From NCBI GenBank assembly GCA_015057715.1, contig SVDS01000004.1, forward strand, positions 1-64,000: 64,000 nt of DNA, written 5' to 3'. Positions within the stretch are counted from its first letter, which is position 1. Every line of letters starts with the position of its first letter. The notes beneath the pieces were generated by a model. It did no database searches and was not told the origin of the DNA. It worked only from the letters and a program-made list of their open reading frames with translations. Shown here piece after piece: positions 53,418 through 63,634 of the stretch. The position numbers and the translations under genes were made by a program. This DNA comes from Paenibacillaceae bacterium. Its GTDB lineage: Bacteria; Bacillota; Clostridia; Lachnospirales; Lachnospiraceae.

Positions 53418-55670
53418 TTAAATTGTAAGAACTTTTACGTTTTGTGCTCCCAAAACCTTATAACTCCAGTTTCCATTTCCTCCTTCAACAGAAAGCCGGA
53501 TCACATCTGATTCCCGAACTGCCTTTACGTTCATCACAACTCTGCCGCTTAAATCAGTAACCGATGTTTCACAAATTCCACCATCTTCAAATACAGACAG
53601 CCAGAACTCTACTCCGTCTTCAAACTCATAATCAGTCCTGCTGTCACAACTGCCAACCGCTATGATACTGTTTTCTCTTACCAAAACCGGCAGACCGTAA
53701 TAATCATATGTTTCCTTCTTCCAGCTTTCTCCCTCTATCACTTTTTCACTGAGCAGATTCACCCATTTGCCATTCGGCAGATAATATTCCACATCTCCTG
53801 TTTCTTTAAAAACAGGAGCTACGAGAAGACTGTCCCCCAGCATATACTGTCTGTCAAGAGCCTCACATGCCCGGTCCCCAGGAAATTCCATAAACATGGG
53901 TCGCATGACTGGAATCCCATTTTCATGGGCTGCCACTGCCTGCCTGTATAAATAAGGCATTAACCTGCATTTCAATTTAACAAATTTCCGGAGTACATCA
54001 CAGGCCTCCTCGTCAAACAACCATGGAACCCGATAGGAAGAAGATCCATGAAGACGGCTGTGTGAACTCAAGAGACCAAACTGGCACCAGCGTTTATACA
54101 CGTCAGCAGTTGCAGTGCTCTCAAAACCACCAATATCATGGCTCCAGAAACCAAACCCGGAACAGGCCAGAGACAAACCGCTTCGAAGGGTCTCTGCCAT
54201 GGAAGGATAAGAAGCGGAGCAGTCTCCTCCCCAATGAACCGGAAACTTCTGACTGCCTGCCGCAGCAGAACGGGCAAATAAAACTGCCTCACCTTCCCCC
54301 CTCTCCGTTACAAGAAGCTCAAAGACAGCTTTGTTATATAAATATGTATAGTAATTATGCATCCGCACCGGATCAGACCCATCGTGGTATACAATATCTT
54401 TTACAGGAATTCTTTCACCGAAATCCGTCTTAAAGCAGTCAACCCCCATAGTAAGAAGGGTTTTTAACTTTTCCTGATACCAGACAGCTGCATCAGGATT
54501 GGTGAAATCCACTACTCCCATACCTGCCTGCCACATATCGGTCTGCCATACAGAACCATCTTTCTTTTTAATGAAATAGCCATTTTCCATTCCCTCCTTA
54601 AACAAAGGAGACTTCTGGGCTATATATGGGTTGATCCAAACACAGATTTTAAGCCCTTTTTCATGGTAACGTTTCAGCATTCCCACTGGGTCAGGAAATG
54701 TCTTAGCGTCCCAGGTAAAATTACACCACTCATATGCTTCCATCCAAAAACAGTCAAAATGAAAAACCTGCAGGGGTATATCGCGCTCTGCCATTCCATT
54801 AATAAAACCTGAGGTGGTATCCTCATCATAGTCCGTAGTAAAGGATGTGGTCAGCCACAGCCCAAAGGACCAGGCTGGAGGTAGTGACGGTTTTCCAGTT
54901 AGATCCGTGTATTTTTTAATCGTGCCTTTAGGTGTACCGCCATTAATTATATAGTAGTCCAGACGCTCGCCCTCCAGAGAAAACTGGATACGCTCCACCT
55001 TTTCGCTGGCAACCTCATAGGACACATCACCTGGATTACTGACTAAAACTCCATATCCCTTATTGGTAAGATAAAACGGGATGTTTTTATAGGCAATTTC
55101 ACTGGCAGTTCCTCCATCTTCATTCCACATTTCCACGATCTGCCCATTCTTAACAAACGGTGTAAACCGCTCACCCATCCCATAAACATATTCCCCCACA
55201 TCAAGTGCCAGCTGCTCCACCATATAGCATTTTCCATTGTCCCGGTTTTTCATATAAGCCATATTTTTTAAGCCGGTACTGGTAAGTTCCCTGTCTCCAT
55301 CTAAAAACCGGATTCCCCAGGAATCAGGCTGTTTGTCAACAACCGCTTTCGTACTGCCAGTCTGGAAAATGATATTTTCCTCTGATTCTACAATATTTAC
55401 CTTCGGATCACACTCTTCTATTACGGTAAAAGGCCCAGGGTCTTCCGCTCCTTCAAAATGAGAAACGGAGATTTTCAATACATCTTCCATGGGACTGGAA
55501 ATGCGTATTGTCAGCATCCCCAGGTTCAGAATGTCACCTCTGCTTTTTATCTGCTTCCCAGGAGCATAAATAATTAATTCCCCTCCATTGATCCGGCTTC
55601 CCCCATATTCAACTGCATAGAGGGGGGTAATTTCTTCTCTTATTTTCCAAAAACCATTGGTGAATTTCAT
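53418..55670 (-). CDS. yicI: Alpha-xylosidase, GH31 (YicI-like)
   Basis: A 750-residue cytoplasmic glycoside hydrolase that removes alpha-linked xylose from xylosylated gluco-oligosaccharides. The nucleophile is D416 in DCFKTDFGERIP and the acid/base is D483 in HWGGDCSASYPSMAE, both as in YicI of Escherichia coli. The C-terminal segment FGFWSHDIGGFE and WCQFGLLSSHSRLHGS are family hallmarks. No signal peptide is present. It lies 11 bases after the GH3 gene at the end of the sugar operon. Confidence 0.94.
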   Translation of the reverse strand: MKFTNGFWKIREEITPLYAVEYGGSRINGGELIIYAPGKQIKSRGDILNLGMLTIRISSPMEDVLKISVSHFEGAEDPGPFTVIEECDPKVNIVESEENIIFQTGSTKAVVDKQPDSWGIRFLDGDRELTSTGLKNMAYMKNRDNGKCYMVEQLALDVGEYVYGMGERFTPFVKNGQIVEMWNEDGGTASEIAYKNIPFYLTNKGYGVLVSNPGDVSYEVASEKVERIQFSLEGERLDYYIINGGTPKGTIKKYTDLTGKPSLPPAWSFGLWLTTSFTTDYDEDTTSGFINGMAERDIPLQVFHFDCFWMEAYEWCNFTWDAKTFPDPVGMLKRYHEKGLKICVWINPYIAQKSPLFKEGMENGYFIKKKDGSVWQTDMWQAGMGVVDFTNPDAAVWYQEKLKTLLTMGVDCFKTDFGERIPVKDIVYHDGSDPVRMHNYYTYLYNKAVFELLVTERGEGEAVLFARSAAAGSQKFPVHWGGDCSASYPSMAETLRSGLSLACSGFGFWSHDIGGFESTATADVYKRWCQFGLLSSHSRLHGSSSYRVPWLFDEEACDVLRKFVKLKCRLMPYLYRQAVAAHENGIPVMRPMFMEFPGDRACEALDRQYMLGDSLLVAPVFKETGDVEYYLPNGKWVNLLSEKVIEGESWKKETYDYYGLPVLVRENSIIAVGSCDSRTDYEFEDGVEFWLSVFEDGGICETSVTDLSGRVVMNVKAVRESDVIRLSVEGGNGNWSYKVLGAQNVKVLTI

Positions 55671-55681
55671 ATCGAATCTCC

Positions 55682-57757
55682 TTACCTGAATGAATCAGTT
55701 TCTGATTCATTTAATTCCTTTGCTTCCAGAATGCATTCATCAACCTCTATACGCTGCTTTAAGCGTATATCCGAAACAGAACTTCCCACACAAATATCAT
55801 AATCATCCTCAGGCACTTCAAAGCACTTTAACTCTTCATTGTAATAGGAAAAATCTTTTTCAGTTAAGCAGAATGCCAGTGTCCTTTTTTCTCCAGGCTC
55901 TAAAAATATTTTGTCAAACCCCCGCAGTTCCATGAAAGGCCGCTTTATTGTTTTCCCCACTGCCCTGACATAAACCTGAACGGTTTCAAAACCTGACTGG
56001 TCTCCGCAGTTTTCCACGTCTGCCTTTACCAGGTAACTCTGACTGGTCCTCTCTACTCTGAGATACTCATATCCAAACTTAGTATAAGATAAACCATGAC
56101 CAAAGCAGTATCTTACCGGAACCTCTTCTGATTCAAAGTAACGGTACCCCACAAATACACCTTCCCTGTAAACAACTATCTCATCTCCCGGAAATTCCCC
56201 CAGTTTATGGGCTGGACAGTCTTTCATGCACCTGGGTAACGTAAACGGCAGCTTTCCGGAAGGATTCACACTGCCCAGAAGAACTCTGGCAAGCGCCCGT
56301 CCCCCCTCCATTCCATTGTAGCTGGTATAGGCAATGGCTTTGGCACGGTCTGCAAAGGCTTCTAATTCCACCGGTGATCCCGCCAGAACAACGATAACCG
56401 CATTTTCATTAACATCTAATACTGCCGAAATTAAATCTTCCTGATCAGCAGGAAGTTTCATATCGTTCCGATCCTGCCCTTCCACATCTGATTGATGATT
56501 CAAACCAGTAAAGACTATCACATCCTCACATTCTGCCGCCAGAATTTGAGCCTTTTTAAGTCCCTCTGTTCCCACACCGGGCTCATAATCCACCTTAATG
56601 TTCCCGCCAGCCTCAATCTTAAGCCCCATAAGAGGAGAAATCTCATACAGTGCTTTGATTCCAGCACTCCCGCCACCCAGCGCATGGAGCGCAGACGCAT
56701 TTTCACCAATGATTGCCAGATGCTTCTTTCCTTCCAGCATGATAGGCAGTCGGTCTCCTTCATTTTTTAAAAGAACCACTGCTTCCTCCCCACAGGAACG
56801 AATCGCTTCCTGATGGGCTGAAATATTATACACACCTGGAGTTCTGTTTTTTCTTTCCTCTCCAAGCATGGACAGACGATTCATTAAATTAAGAATATGT
56901 CTGACCTTCTCATTTATAATTTCCTCATCCACTTCTTTTTCCAACACTTTTTGGTAAAGTGGATCTGCCATATAATAATTATCAAAATCATTGGTAACTG
57001 ACATTTCAATATCAAGCCCGCCTAAAGCAGCTTCTGCTGTATTATGGACAGCGCCCCAGTCAGAAATCACGACCCCCTCAAAATTCCATTCCTTACGGAG
57101 TATCTCCCGAAGAAGGTATGGATTTTGGCAGCAAAATTCTCCCCGCAGCTTATTATAGGCTCCCATAATGGTCATGGATTTCCCCTCTTTTACTGCTGCT
57201 TCAAAACCTGGCAGGTAGATTTCCCGCAGCGCCCGTTCACTAACCTCCACGCTGACAGTAAGCCGGTTTGTTTCCTGATTATTTACCGCAAAATGTTTTA
57301 CGCAGGCAGCTGTATCATTTTCCTGAATTCCTCTTATTAGCGGAACTGCCAGCTGGGCAGTCAGATATGGGTCCTCACTCATATATTCAAAGTTGCGTCC
57401 GCAAAGAGGGGTGCGGATTATATTGATACCGGGAGCCAGGATTACATCTTTACCCCTACCCCTTGCCTCTGCTCCCAAAACACGCCCCATCTGTTCTGCC
57501 TGTCTGCGGTTCCACGTGCATGCGAGAGCCGTATTGGACGGTAAATAGGAAACAAAATCATCTGTAGTTCCGCTGGGATTCCAGTTATCATCTTCAAGTT
57601 CTCTTCTCACCCCCATTGGCCCATCGGACATCCAGAGAGGTGGAATATGTAACCGCGTTACTCCGCCCGTATGAAAAATCCCCTGACCATGTATCATTCT
57701 TATCTTTTCTTCCAATGTCAGTTCTTTTATTAATTCCTCTATCTCATGCCTTTCCAT
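55682..57757 (-). CDS. Beta-glucosidase-like GH3 enzyme
   Basis: A 691-residue cytoplasmic GH3 protein. N-terminal barrel: LWMSDGPMGVRRE, then KHFAVNNQETNR, and the nucleophile D233 in VISDWGAVHNT. The second domain contains ALGGGSAGIKALYEISPLMGL, and the protein ends in a fibronectin-III-like domain (GFETVQVYVRAVGKTIKRPFMELRGFDKIFLEPGEKRT in outline). It should release glucose from imported oligosaccharides once the alpha-xylosidase has removed the side chains. It is 16 bases after a permease gene. Confidence 0.9.
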   Translation of the reverse strand: MERHEIEELIKELTLEEKIRMIHGQGIFHTGGVTRLHIPPLWMSDGPMGVRRELEDDNWNPSGTTDDFVSYLPSNTALACTWNRRQAEQMGRVLGAEARGRGKDVILAPGINIIRTPLCGRNFEYMSEDPYLTAQLAVPLIRGIQENDTAACVKHFAVNNQETNRLTVSVEVSERALREIYLPGFEAAVKEGKSMTIMGAYNKLRGEFCCQNPYLLREILRKEWNFEGVVISDWGAVHNTAEAALGGLDIEMSVTNDFDNYYMADPLYQKVLEKEVDEEIINEKVRHILNLMNRLSMLGEERKNRTPGVYNISAHQEAIRSCGEEAVVLLKNEGDRLPIMLEGKKHLAIIGENASALHALGGGSAGIKALYEISPLMGLKIEAGGNIKVDYEPGVGTEGLKKAQILAAECEDVIVFTGLNHQSDVEGQDRNDMKLPADQEDLISAVLDVNENAVIVVLAGSPVELEAFADRAKAIAYTSYNGMEGGRALARVLLGSVNPSGKLPFTLPRCMKDCPAHKLGEFPGDEIVVYREGVFVGYRYFESEEVPVRYCFGHGLSYTKFGYEYLRVERTSQSYLVKADVENCGDQSGFETVQVYVRAVGKTIKRPFMELRGFDKIFLEPGEKRTLAFCLTEKDFSYYNEELKCFEVPEDDYDICVGSSVSDIRLKQRIEVDECILEAKELNESETDSFR

Positions 57758-57773
57758 GAAAACCTCCTGTTGT

Positions 57774-58592
57774 TTATCCCTTAACCGAACCAGCTGATAC
57801 TCCCCCTACAATATACTTCTGGCCCAGTATAAATACGATCAGAACCGGTGCCAGGGTCAAAATAATATCAGCTGCCACCAGATTCCACGAATTCTCAAAT
57901 GCACCGAAAAAACTATAGACAGCAAGAGTCATGGGCCATTTTCCCGAATTATTTAAGTAATACAGGGGCATGGTAAAATCATTCCACACTGTCATAAATT
58001 CCAATACGAAAACGGTTGACATAATAGGTTTGATTAACGGTACAATTACTCTGATAAACAACTGTCTGGGACTGCACCCGTCAATCACCGCCGCTTCATC
58101 AATCTCCCTGGGAATCGTCGCAATAAATCCAAAGGAAAGAAAAAGACTTAAAGGAATATTAATTGCGGCATATAAAAGAATAATTCCAATTCGCGTATTT
58201 ACCAGATGCAGAATCTGAAGAACCTTCATTAACGCCACGTTGTTAATAGGCACTGCAATGCCGGAAATAATAAAATAATACAAAAAACGGTTAATCCCTT
58301 TCTGATTCCTGGAGATTACAAAAGCGGCTGCGGACACAAGAATCACAATTATCACAACGCTGCAGGAAGCATATAGAATCCCATTTAAGAAAGACGAAAA
58401 CAGCTTTCCTTTCTCTACCACCGTAACATAATTTTCAACCACCCATTTTTTCGGGAGAGAAAGGGTCATCCGGTTGGCCTCCGCTGAGGTCTTAAAAGAA
58501 TTGATAAATAAAACTGCCAGCGGAAGCAAAACAATCAGGCTTATTATCAATGAAACCAGATTACCCACGACAGATACAAGGCTCTTCTTCAT
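57774..58592 (-). CDS. ABC sugar transporter permease (MalG-like)
   Basis: A permease with six membrane helices and the EAA loop EIDEAAVIDGCSPRQLFIRVIVPLIKP facing the cytoplasm. I start it at the ATG at 58592 (272 residues, MKKSLVSVVG); it overlaps the previous stop as TGATG and has GGAGG 10 bases upstream. The end GGVSAGSVKG is typical of this subgroup. The partner ATPase is not encoded here and is probably a shared MsmK-like protein elsewhere. Confidence 0.92.
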   Translation of the reverse strand: MKKSLVSVVGNLVSLIISLIVLLPLAVLFINSFKTSAEANRMTLSLPKKWVVENYVTVVEKGKLFSSFLNGILYASCSVVIIVILVSAAAFVISRNQKGINRFLYYFIISGIAVPINNVALMKVLQILHLVNTRIGIILLYAAINIPLSLFLSFGFIATIPREIDEAAVIDGCSPRQLFIRVIVPLIKPIMSTVFVLEFMTVWNDFTMPLYYLNNSGKWPMTLAVYSFFGAFENSWNLVAADIILTLAPVLIVFILGQKYIVGGVSAGSVKG

Positions 58593-59470
58593 CAGACTTC
58601 CACCTCCTTGTTTTCCATGGACCAGATAATGAAATACAAAAGGCATAGAACTACAAGGAATAATATGCTGGAAAGAGTGGTTCCCATTGCCAGATTGCCT
58701 TTGGAAAATTCTTTATATACTGCCGTATTAATCACTCCGGTTGCATTACCCGGTCCGCCGTTTGTAAGGGAATAGATCATGTCAAAGACCCGCAGACCGT
58801 AAGTCACATTTAAAACGGTTACATTTACAAGTACCGGTTTTAAAAGCGGCAGGGTAATACAGGTAAACTTCTTAAAAAAGCTGGCTCCGTCAATGCTGGC
58901 AGCCTCGTAGTATTCCGGGGCTACCGAAAGCAGCCCCGCAATGACAATCACCATAATATATCCCATACCCTTCCAGGTATCAACTAAGATTACAGTTGGA
59001 AAAACAAACTTTAAATCAGTCAGCCAGTTCTTTGCCAGCCCTCCAAAACCAATGCCTCTTAAAAAATTATTTAAAAAGCCTGTGGTTGGATGAAGCATGC
59101 TGCGGAAAACCAGACCTACCACCAGATAGGACATGACCTGGGGGGAAAATATGATCATACGGTGGAGATTTTTCCCTTTAATAAAGGTCTGGGTTAACAG
59201 AAGCCCCAGTGCCAGGCCTACAATCGTTTTTAAAACCGTTGTTGCAACTGTAAACCAAAGGGTGTTCACTATGTATTTCATATATTCCGAATTTCCATGA
59301 AAAACCGTCTTATAGTTTGCCAGCCCTACAAAATGAATCTCATTGCTGAAATTATTCCAATCTGTAAAGGAATAGGCAATTCCAAGCACTCCCGGAAGAA
59401 AACACAGGAGAAAGAAGAGAATGGCTGCGCCGGCAGCATAGTACCAGGGGTATATTTTTTTTCTGTTCAT
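58592..59470 (-). CDS. ABC sugar transporter permease (MalF/UgpA-like)
   Basis: A 292-residue permease with six membrane helices, a WNNFSNEIHFVGLANYKTVF periplasmic segment and the EAA loop YYEAASIDGASFFKKFTCITLPLLKP. It lies 12 bases after the binding-protein gene and is translationally coupled to the second permease. Confidence 0.93.
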   Translation of the reverse strand: MNRKKIYPWYYAAGAAILFFLLCFLPGVLGIAYSFTDWNNFSNEIHFVGLANYKTVFHGNSEYMKYIVNTLWFTVATTVLKTIVGLALGLLLTQTFIKGKNLHRMIIFSPQVMSYLVVGLVFRSMLHPTTGFLNNFLRGIGFGGLAKNWLTDLKFVFPTVILVDTWKGMGYIMVIVIAGLLSVAPEYYEAASIDGASFFKKFTCITLPLLKPVLVNVTVLNVTYGLRVFDMIYSLTNGGPGNATGVINTAVYKEFSKGNLAMGTTLSSILFLVVLCLLYFIIWSMENKEVEV

Positions 59471-59482
59471 TTCATCTTTCCT

Positions 59483-60814
59483 TTATTTTACCCAACCCGG
59501 ATCTTTTTGGAGCGTTGCCTGCTCCGTACGCCGTTTCATAATCGAGTCGAGTACATCCTTTGGTGTCATTGCGCCGGTATACATGGATTCCAGATCTTTT
59601 CCTACATCCATCCACTGACTGTCAATGTAATTAACAGAGGTCTGAACCACGTTAGCCTTTTTTAAGGAATCCAGAAACTTCTGATCCTCTTCGGAATACT
59701 TGCTCTTAATCTCAGACCAGCATAAATTGCTAAGCTCCGGCTGTCCATCAAGACGCTTCTGCAAGTTTTCCGGTCTTGAGAGAAATTCAAAAAACTTCTT
59801 TGCTTCCTCTACATACTTACCGTCCTTATTAATAAAATAAGCATTACTTGCAGGGTTGACTCCAACGGTCTGATTGTCGCCCCATGGCATTACGAAAGCA
59901 CCTAATTTTTCTGAAGCTTTAAAGTCAGGATAATCCGCGTCAATCTGCCCCCGGTAACCCAGTTCCGCAATGGTCATGGCACATCTGCCAGATGCCATTG
60001 CTTCTTTACCATTTTCCCATGCATTGCTTAAGTAATCATCTCCAAAATATCCTGCTCTGGCGCATTCATCCAACTGACCAATAATGGTAGAGAGTGCGGG
60101 AATCTGATCCAGATCGATTTTGTTGTCGTTTAATTTCTGATAAATATCCGGATCCTGTGCCAGCCATAATCCGCCTGTTTCAAATAATGGCAGTACCTGA
60201 TGCCAGCCATTGGTGGTAGCTTCATAAATTGGCGTAGTACCGGAATCCTTAATCTTCTGGCAGACGTTTTTAAACTCCGCATAAGTAGTAGGAACCGTCA
60301 GCCCCAACTTGTTGAAAATGTCCTTGTTATAGAGATAAAAATACATTTTTGCCCCTGGAAAAGTAATCCCATATACTTTATTATCAACAGAAACTGCCGA
60401 TTTCGCACTTGCATCCATCCGATTTACCCAGTCCTGATCTGTCAGTTCTGCGCAGTAACGATCCATGTGGATACTGGAAACAAGGCTGATTGGTGTATCA
60501 ACACAGATAATATCCGGTGCCTCTCCTGAATCAAGCTTTACCTTGATTAAATCTCTCCACTGGGCATCCGGGGAAATCTGGAAATCAATCTTGATTCCGG
60601 TCTCTCCTTCAAACTCCTTGGCGAGTTCCTGAACAATACCGGAAGTAGGAAGTCCGCTTTGGTGACTGCCAAATGTCAGCGTTACATTCTTTTTCGTACC
60701 ACTGTTGTCACCACTTTTTGTGCTGCTGGCCCCCGTACTACAGCCCGCTGTCATCCCTGCTGCCAAAATTGCCGCCAAAGTCAGACTGATTAATTTCTTT
60801 CCGCTTCTTTTCAT
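59483..60814 (-). CDS. ABC sugar-binding lipoprotein (family 1)
   Basis: The first gene of the sugar operon. I start it at the ATG at 60814 (443 residues, MKRSGKKLISL), which follows AAAGGAGAAGG. A lipoprotein signal with Cys in MTAGCSTG anchors it outside the membrane. The rest is a family 1 solute-binding fold (LTFGSHQSGLPTSGIVQELAKEFEGETGIKIDFQISP in outline, ending TPKDVLDSIMKRRTEQATLQKDPGWVK). Operon neighbours suggest xyloglucan- or isoprimeverose-type oligosaccharides; the ligand is inference. Confidence 0.93.
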   Translation of the reverse strand: MKRSGKKLISLTLAAILAAGMTAGCSTGASSTKSGDNSGTKKNVTLTFGSHQSGLPTSGIVQELAKEFEGETGIKIDFQISPDAQWRDLIKVKLDSGEAPDIICVDTPISLVSSIHMDRYCAELTDQDWVNRMDASAKSAVSVDNKVYGITFPGAKMYFYLYNKDIFNKLGLTVPTTYAEFKNVCQKIKDSGTTPIYEATTNGWHQVLPLFETGGLWLAQDPDIYQKLNDNKIDLDQIPALSTIIGQLDECARAGYFGDDYLSNAWENGKEAMASGRCAMTIAELGYRGQIDADYPDFKASEKLGAFVMPWGDNQTVGVNPASNAYFINKDGKYVEEAKKFFEFLSRPENLQKRLDGQPELSNLCWSEIKSKYSEEDQKFLDSLKKANVVQTSVNYIDSQWMDVGKDLESMYTGAMTPKDVLDSIMKRRTEQATLQKDPGWVK

Positions 60815-60949
60815 GACCTTCTCCTTTACTCTCCACACTTGGACTCGTTACTTTTCTTAAATAAGTCGCTAAATAAAAATAATGATTTGTAATAATTTCA
60901 TAATACCACAAGGCCGCAAAGGGCAAAATAGACAATTCCAAACTGCCAT

Positions 60950-60978
60950 TTGCATTTTTTTGAACTACATTGTATAAT
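60950..60978 (+). promoter_or_regulatory. Promoter of the two-component genes
   Basis: -35 TTGCAT (60950-60955), 17-bp spacer and -10 TATAAT (60973-60978), about 25 bases before the histidine kinase start. The sugar operon starts on the other strand about 135 bases away, so this gap probably also holds the response-regulator sites. Confidence 0.75.
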
Positions 60979-61003
60979 ATTGCACGAAGGGAGGTGCTTT
61001 TCT

Positions 61004-62881
61004 ATGAAACGGCCAGGAAAACAATATTCCCAAAAATGGTATCTCTTTATTATATATGGTCTTCTGATCCTGATACTGCTGGTTATTTTCTTTGTTTTTA
61101 CTTATAGCCACTACCGCAAAAACGCCTTAAAAGATGCTTCTAAGGATCTGGAAAATATGTGCGCCTCGGTAGAAAGCTCTGTAAGAACCCAGCTAGACAA
61201 CATTTCATCGATATCCATGAATATCGTATATTCCAATGCGATTAAAATGAATTTCAGGGAATTCTCCACCTCTTACCAAAAATACGCCGCGGCACCCACA
61301 GATCAGGCTGCCTCCCGGGAAAAAGCCATGGCAATCCATGATATCGTCACAGCTATGATCGGAGCATATCAAAGTGCCTCCGGAATCAACTTATATACCA
61401 TGGACGGTTCCTGCGTTGAGGCCGGCTACTGGCTAAGAACCACCTCCGTAGATTTAGATCGTTTGCCCTGGTACTCCCAGACTCTTACATTAAACGGTCA
61501 TAAATACATAACTGCACCAGTGGTAAACAAAGAACTGCCTGCTAAGGGCGAAAATCAGAAATCTCAAAAATTCATCTCCCTGGTACGTCTTTTTCTGGAC
61601 TCAGACGGTACACCAGAGGGAATTGTTGAAGTTGTCCAGGATTGTGACATGATTTTTTCCCTTTCATCCCAGCTTGAGCATCAGAACCCAGACAGCCATG
61701 TATTTATCTACAATAACAGGAAGGAGCTGGTATATCCATATGCCTCCAACTCTTCCTATCCGGACTATTACTCCATAATAACCCAGGCTTCTGTACCGGA
61801 AAGCCAGGCAGGAGTCATAAGTACTGGAAGCAGCGGAAAATTTCTTTATTCCTACCAGACCATCGAAGGCTACGACTGGACGGTTATCCTGGTCAGGCCC
61901 CAATCTGCATTTTATAAGTCACTATCCCTTTTCCGTACAACGTTTTTCCTGATCGGAGCATTTTCCATCCTTGTGACCCTGTTTCTTTGTTTTTTTATTT
62001 CCAAGCGCCTGACCGTTCCTCTGGAAAAGCTGACGGCAGCTACTGGGAAAATAACCATCAACCGGGTACTTGATGAAAAAAAGGTTAATTTAACCTCCGC
62101 CGACAGCAGTATAAAAGAACTTTCCCTTCTCTGTGAATCCATCCGAAGTATGTACGAGAAACTGCGCTCCACTTCACAGGAAGTTTTATTATCAAAATCC
62201 GAAGAAACCCGCGCCAAGTTTCAGGCAGCCCAGTCACTGATCAATCCCCATTTTCTTTATAACTGCCTGACAAATATCTCTGTTATGGCGGAAGAAAATA
62301 TGAATGAGGACATCGTACGAATGTGTAGTTACCTATGTGATTATTTTCGCTACATTTCATCCTCAAGGGAAATGATTGTGCCACTGAAAGAAGAAATCTT
62401 TTATACGGAATGTTACTTAAACTGCATGCAGATGCGTTATAACGAAGGTTTTACCTATACCCTGAACATAGAAGAAGGAACGGAAGAATTCTATATTCCC
62501 AAACTGATTATCCAGCCAATTGTGGAAAATGCCTTCAAGTACGGATTCCAGATTGCCCCGCCATGGCAGCTGTCTATTGCATCCTATATAAAAAATGAAC
62601 GGTGGTATCTAAAAGTTGAGGATAATGGAGGACTCCTAAGTGAAGATAAGAGAGAAGAACTGTTAAGGATCTATGAGAACCTGGATATGAATAAAGAATG
62701 GAACTCATTGCAAATCGGAAATATGGGACTTAAAAATGTCTGCCTGCGTCTAAGACTTCTCTACGGAACTGAAGCAGTTTTTCAAATCGACTGTTCCAGT
62801 CCCTGCAAAACCAGTTTTATAGTGGGAGGCCCTATCTATCATTCAAGGGAGGAATATTATGAGCACCATCCAGAGTTATAG
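61004..62881 (+). CDS. YesM-like sensor histidine kinase
   Basis: I start it at the ATG at 61004 (625 residues, MKRPGKQYSQKW), with GGGAGGTG 7 bases upstream. One membrane helix (about 12-35) is followed by a large extracellular sensor domain of the Cache type (to about residue 305), a second helix, a HAMP-like linker, and a His_kinase domain of PF06580 type with the phospho-acceptor H416 in NPHFLYNCLTN. The C-terminal ATPase contains PKLIIQPIVENAFKYGF and LKVEDNGG. It should sense a sugar outside the cell, directly or via the binding protein. Confidence 0.93.
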   Translation: MKRPGKQYSQKWYLFIIYGLLILILLVIFFVFTYSHYRKNALKDASKDLENMCASVESSVRTQLDNISSISMNIVYSNAIKMNFREFSTSYQKYAAAPTDQAASREKAMAIHDIVTAMIGAYQSASGINLYTMDGSCVEAGYWLRTTSVDLDRLPWYSQTLTLNGHKYITAPVVNKELPAKGENQKSQKFISLVRLFLDSDGTPEGIVEVVQDCDMIFSLSSQLEHQNPDSHVFIYNNRKELVYPYASNSSYPDYYSIITQASVPESQAGVISTGSSGKFLYSYQTIEGYDWTVILVRPQSAFYKSLSLFRTTFFLIGAFSILVTLFLCFFISKRLTVPLEKLTAATGKITINRVLDEKKVNLTSADSSIKELSLLCESIRSMYEKLRSTSQEVLLSKSEETRAKFQAAQSLINPHFLYNCLTNISVMAEENMNEDIVRMCSYLCDYFRYISSSREMIVPLKEEIFYTECYLNCMQMRYNEGFTYTLNIEEGTEEFYIPKLIIQPIVENAFKYGFQIAPPWQLSIASYIKNERWYLKVEDNGGLLSEDKREELLRIYENLDMNKEWNSLQIGNMGLKNVCLRLRLLYGTEAVFQIDCSSPCKTSFIVGGPIYHSREEYYEHHPEL

Positions 62882-63617
62882 TTATCTTGTGGCGGAAGAT
62901 GAAAGCCTCATTCGAAAAAACCTGATCAGGAAAATCACTTCCTTAAACTTACCTCTTAAGCTGACTGGAGAAGCCGCTAATGGACTGGAAGCCATAGAAT
63001 CAACAGAAATTAACTGTCCCGATCTCATCATTACCGATATTCGTATGCCCCAGTGTGACGGGATTGAACTTGCAAGCTATCTAAAGAAAAATCATCCCAG
63101 TGTTAAGGTGATTATTATAAGCGGATATAATGATTTTTCCTACGCCCAGTCTGCAATCCGCTATGGGGTTGTGGATTATTTATTAAAACCGGTAACTGCG
63201 GAAAGCCTTTTTGAGTCACTTCAAAAGCTTCTGATTACCATGAAATCAGAGACCAGCGCACTGGAGTCTTACTGTACCGTGAATGAACGGCTGAGTCAGG
63301 AGTCCATCTGCGGACTTATGGAAAAATATCTTCAGGAGAATTATAAACAGGAAGTCTTTTTTCAGGAAATGAGTGAACGATTCGGATTTACACCGGAATA
63401 CCTTGGAAAGATATTTAAGAAAAGAACTGGAGAAACGCCTTCCAAGTACCTGACCAGATTGCGGATCAATGAGGCAAAACGGCTGCTGCTGCATAATCCA
63501 GATATGGAGGTTCAGAAGGTGGGGGAATTATCCGGTTATCCGGACAGCGCTTATTTCAGCAGAGTATTTAAATCCTGTGTGGGTATACAGCCCAGTGAAT
63601 ACAGAAATAAGACTTGA
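62859..63617 (+). CDS. YesN/AraC-type response regulator
   Basis: A 252-residue regulator. The receiver domain (residues 8-125) has the acid pocket E13-D14, phospho-acceptor D60 in LIITDIRMP and K at LLKPVT. The AraC DNA-binding domain (about 150-250) has two helix-turn-helix motifs (FFQEMSERFGFTPEYLGKIFKKRTGETP and VQKVGELSGYPDSAYFSRVFKSCVGIQPSEYR). At 252 residues it is short; YesN proteins often have a long middle region that is missing here. It overlaps the kinase gene by 23 bases and is the likely activator of the sugar operon. Confidence 0.94.
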   Translation: MSTIQSYSYLVAEDESLIRKNLIRKITSLNLPLKLTGEAANGLEAIESTEINCPDLIITDIRMPQCDGIELASYLKKNHPSVKVIIISGYNDFSYAQSAIRYGVVDYLLKPVTAESLFESLQKLLITMKSETSALESYCTVNERLSQESICGLMEKYLQENYKQEVFFQEMSERFGFTPEYLGKIFKKRTGETPSKYLTRLRINEAKRLLLHNPDMEVQKVGELSGYPDSAYFSRVFKSCVGIQPSEYRNKT

Positions 63618-63634
63618 AATTTTGAAAGCCGCAT

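Noticed and set aside
54023..54433. Plus-strand open frame of 136 codons opposite the GH31 gene
   Set aside because: It overlaps the catalytic region of the alpha-xylosidase on the other strand and has no family-like features.
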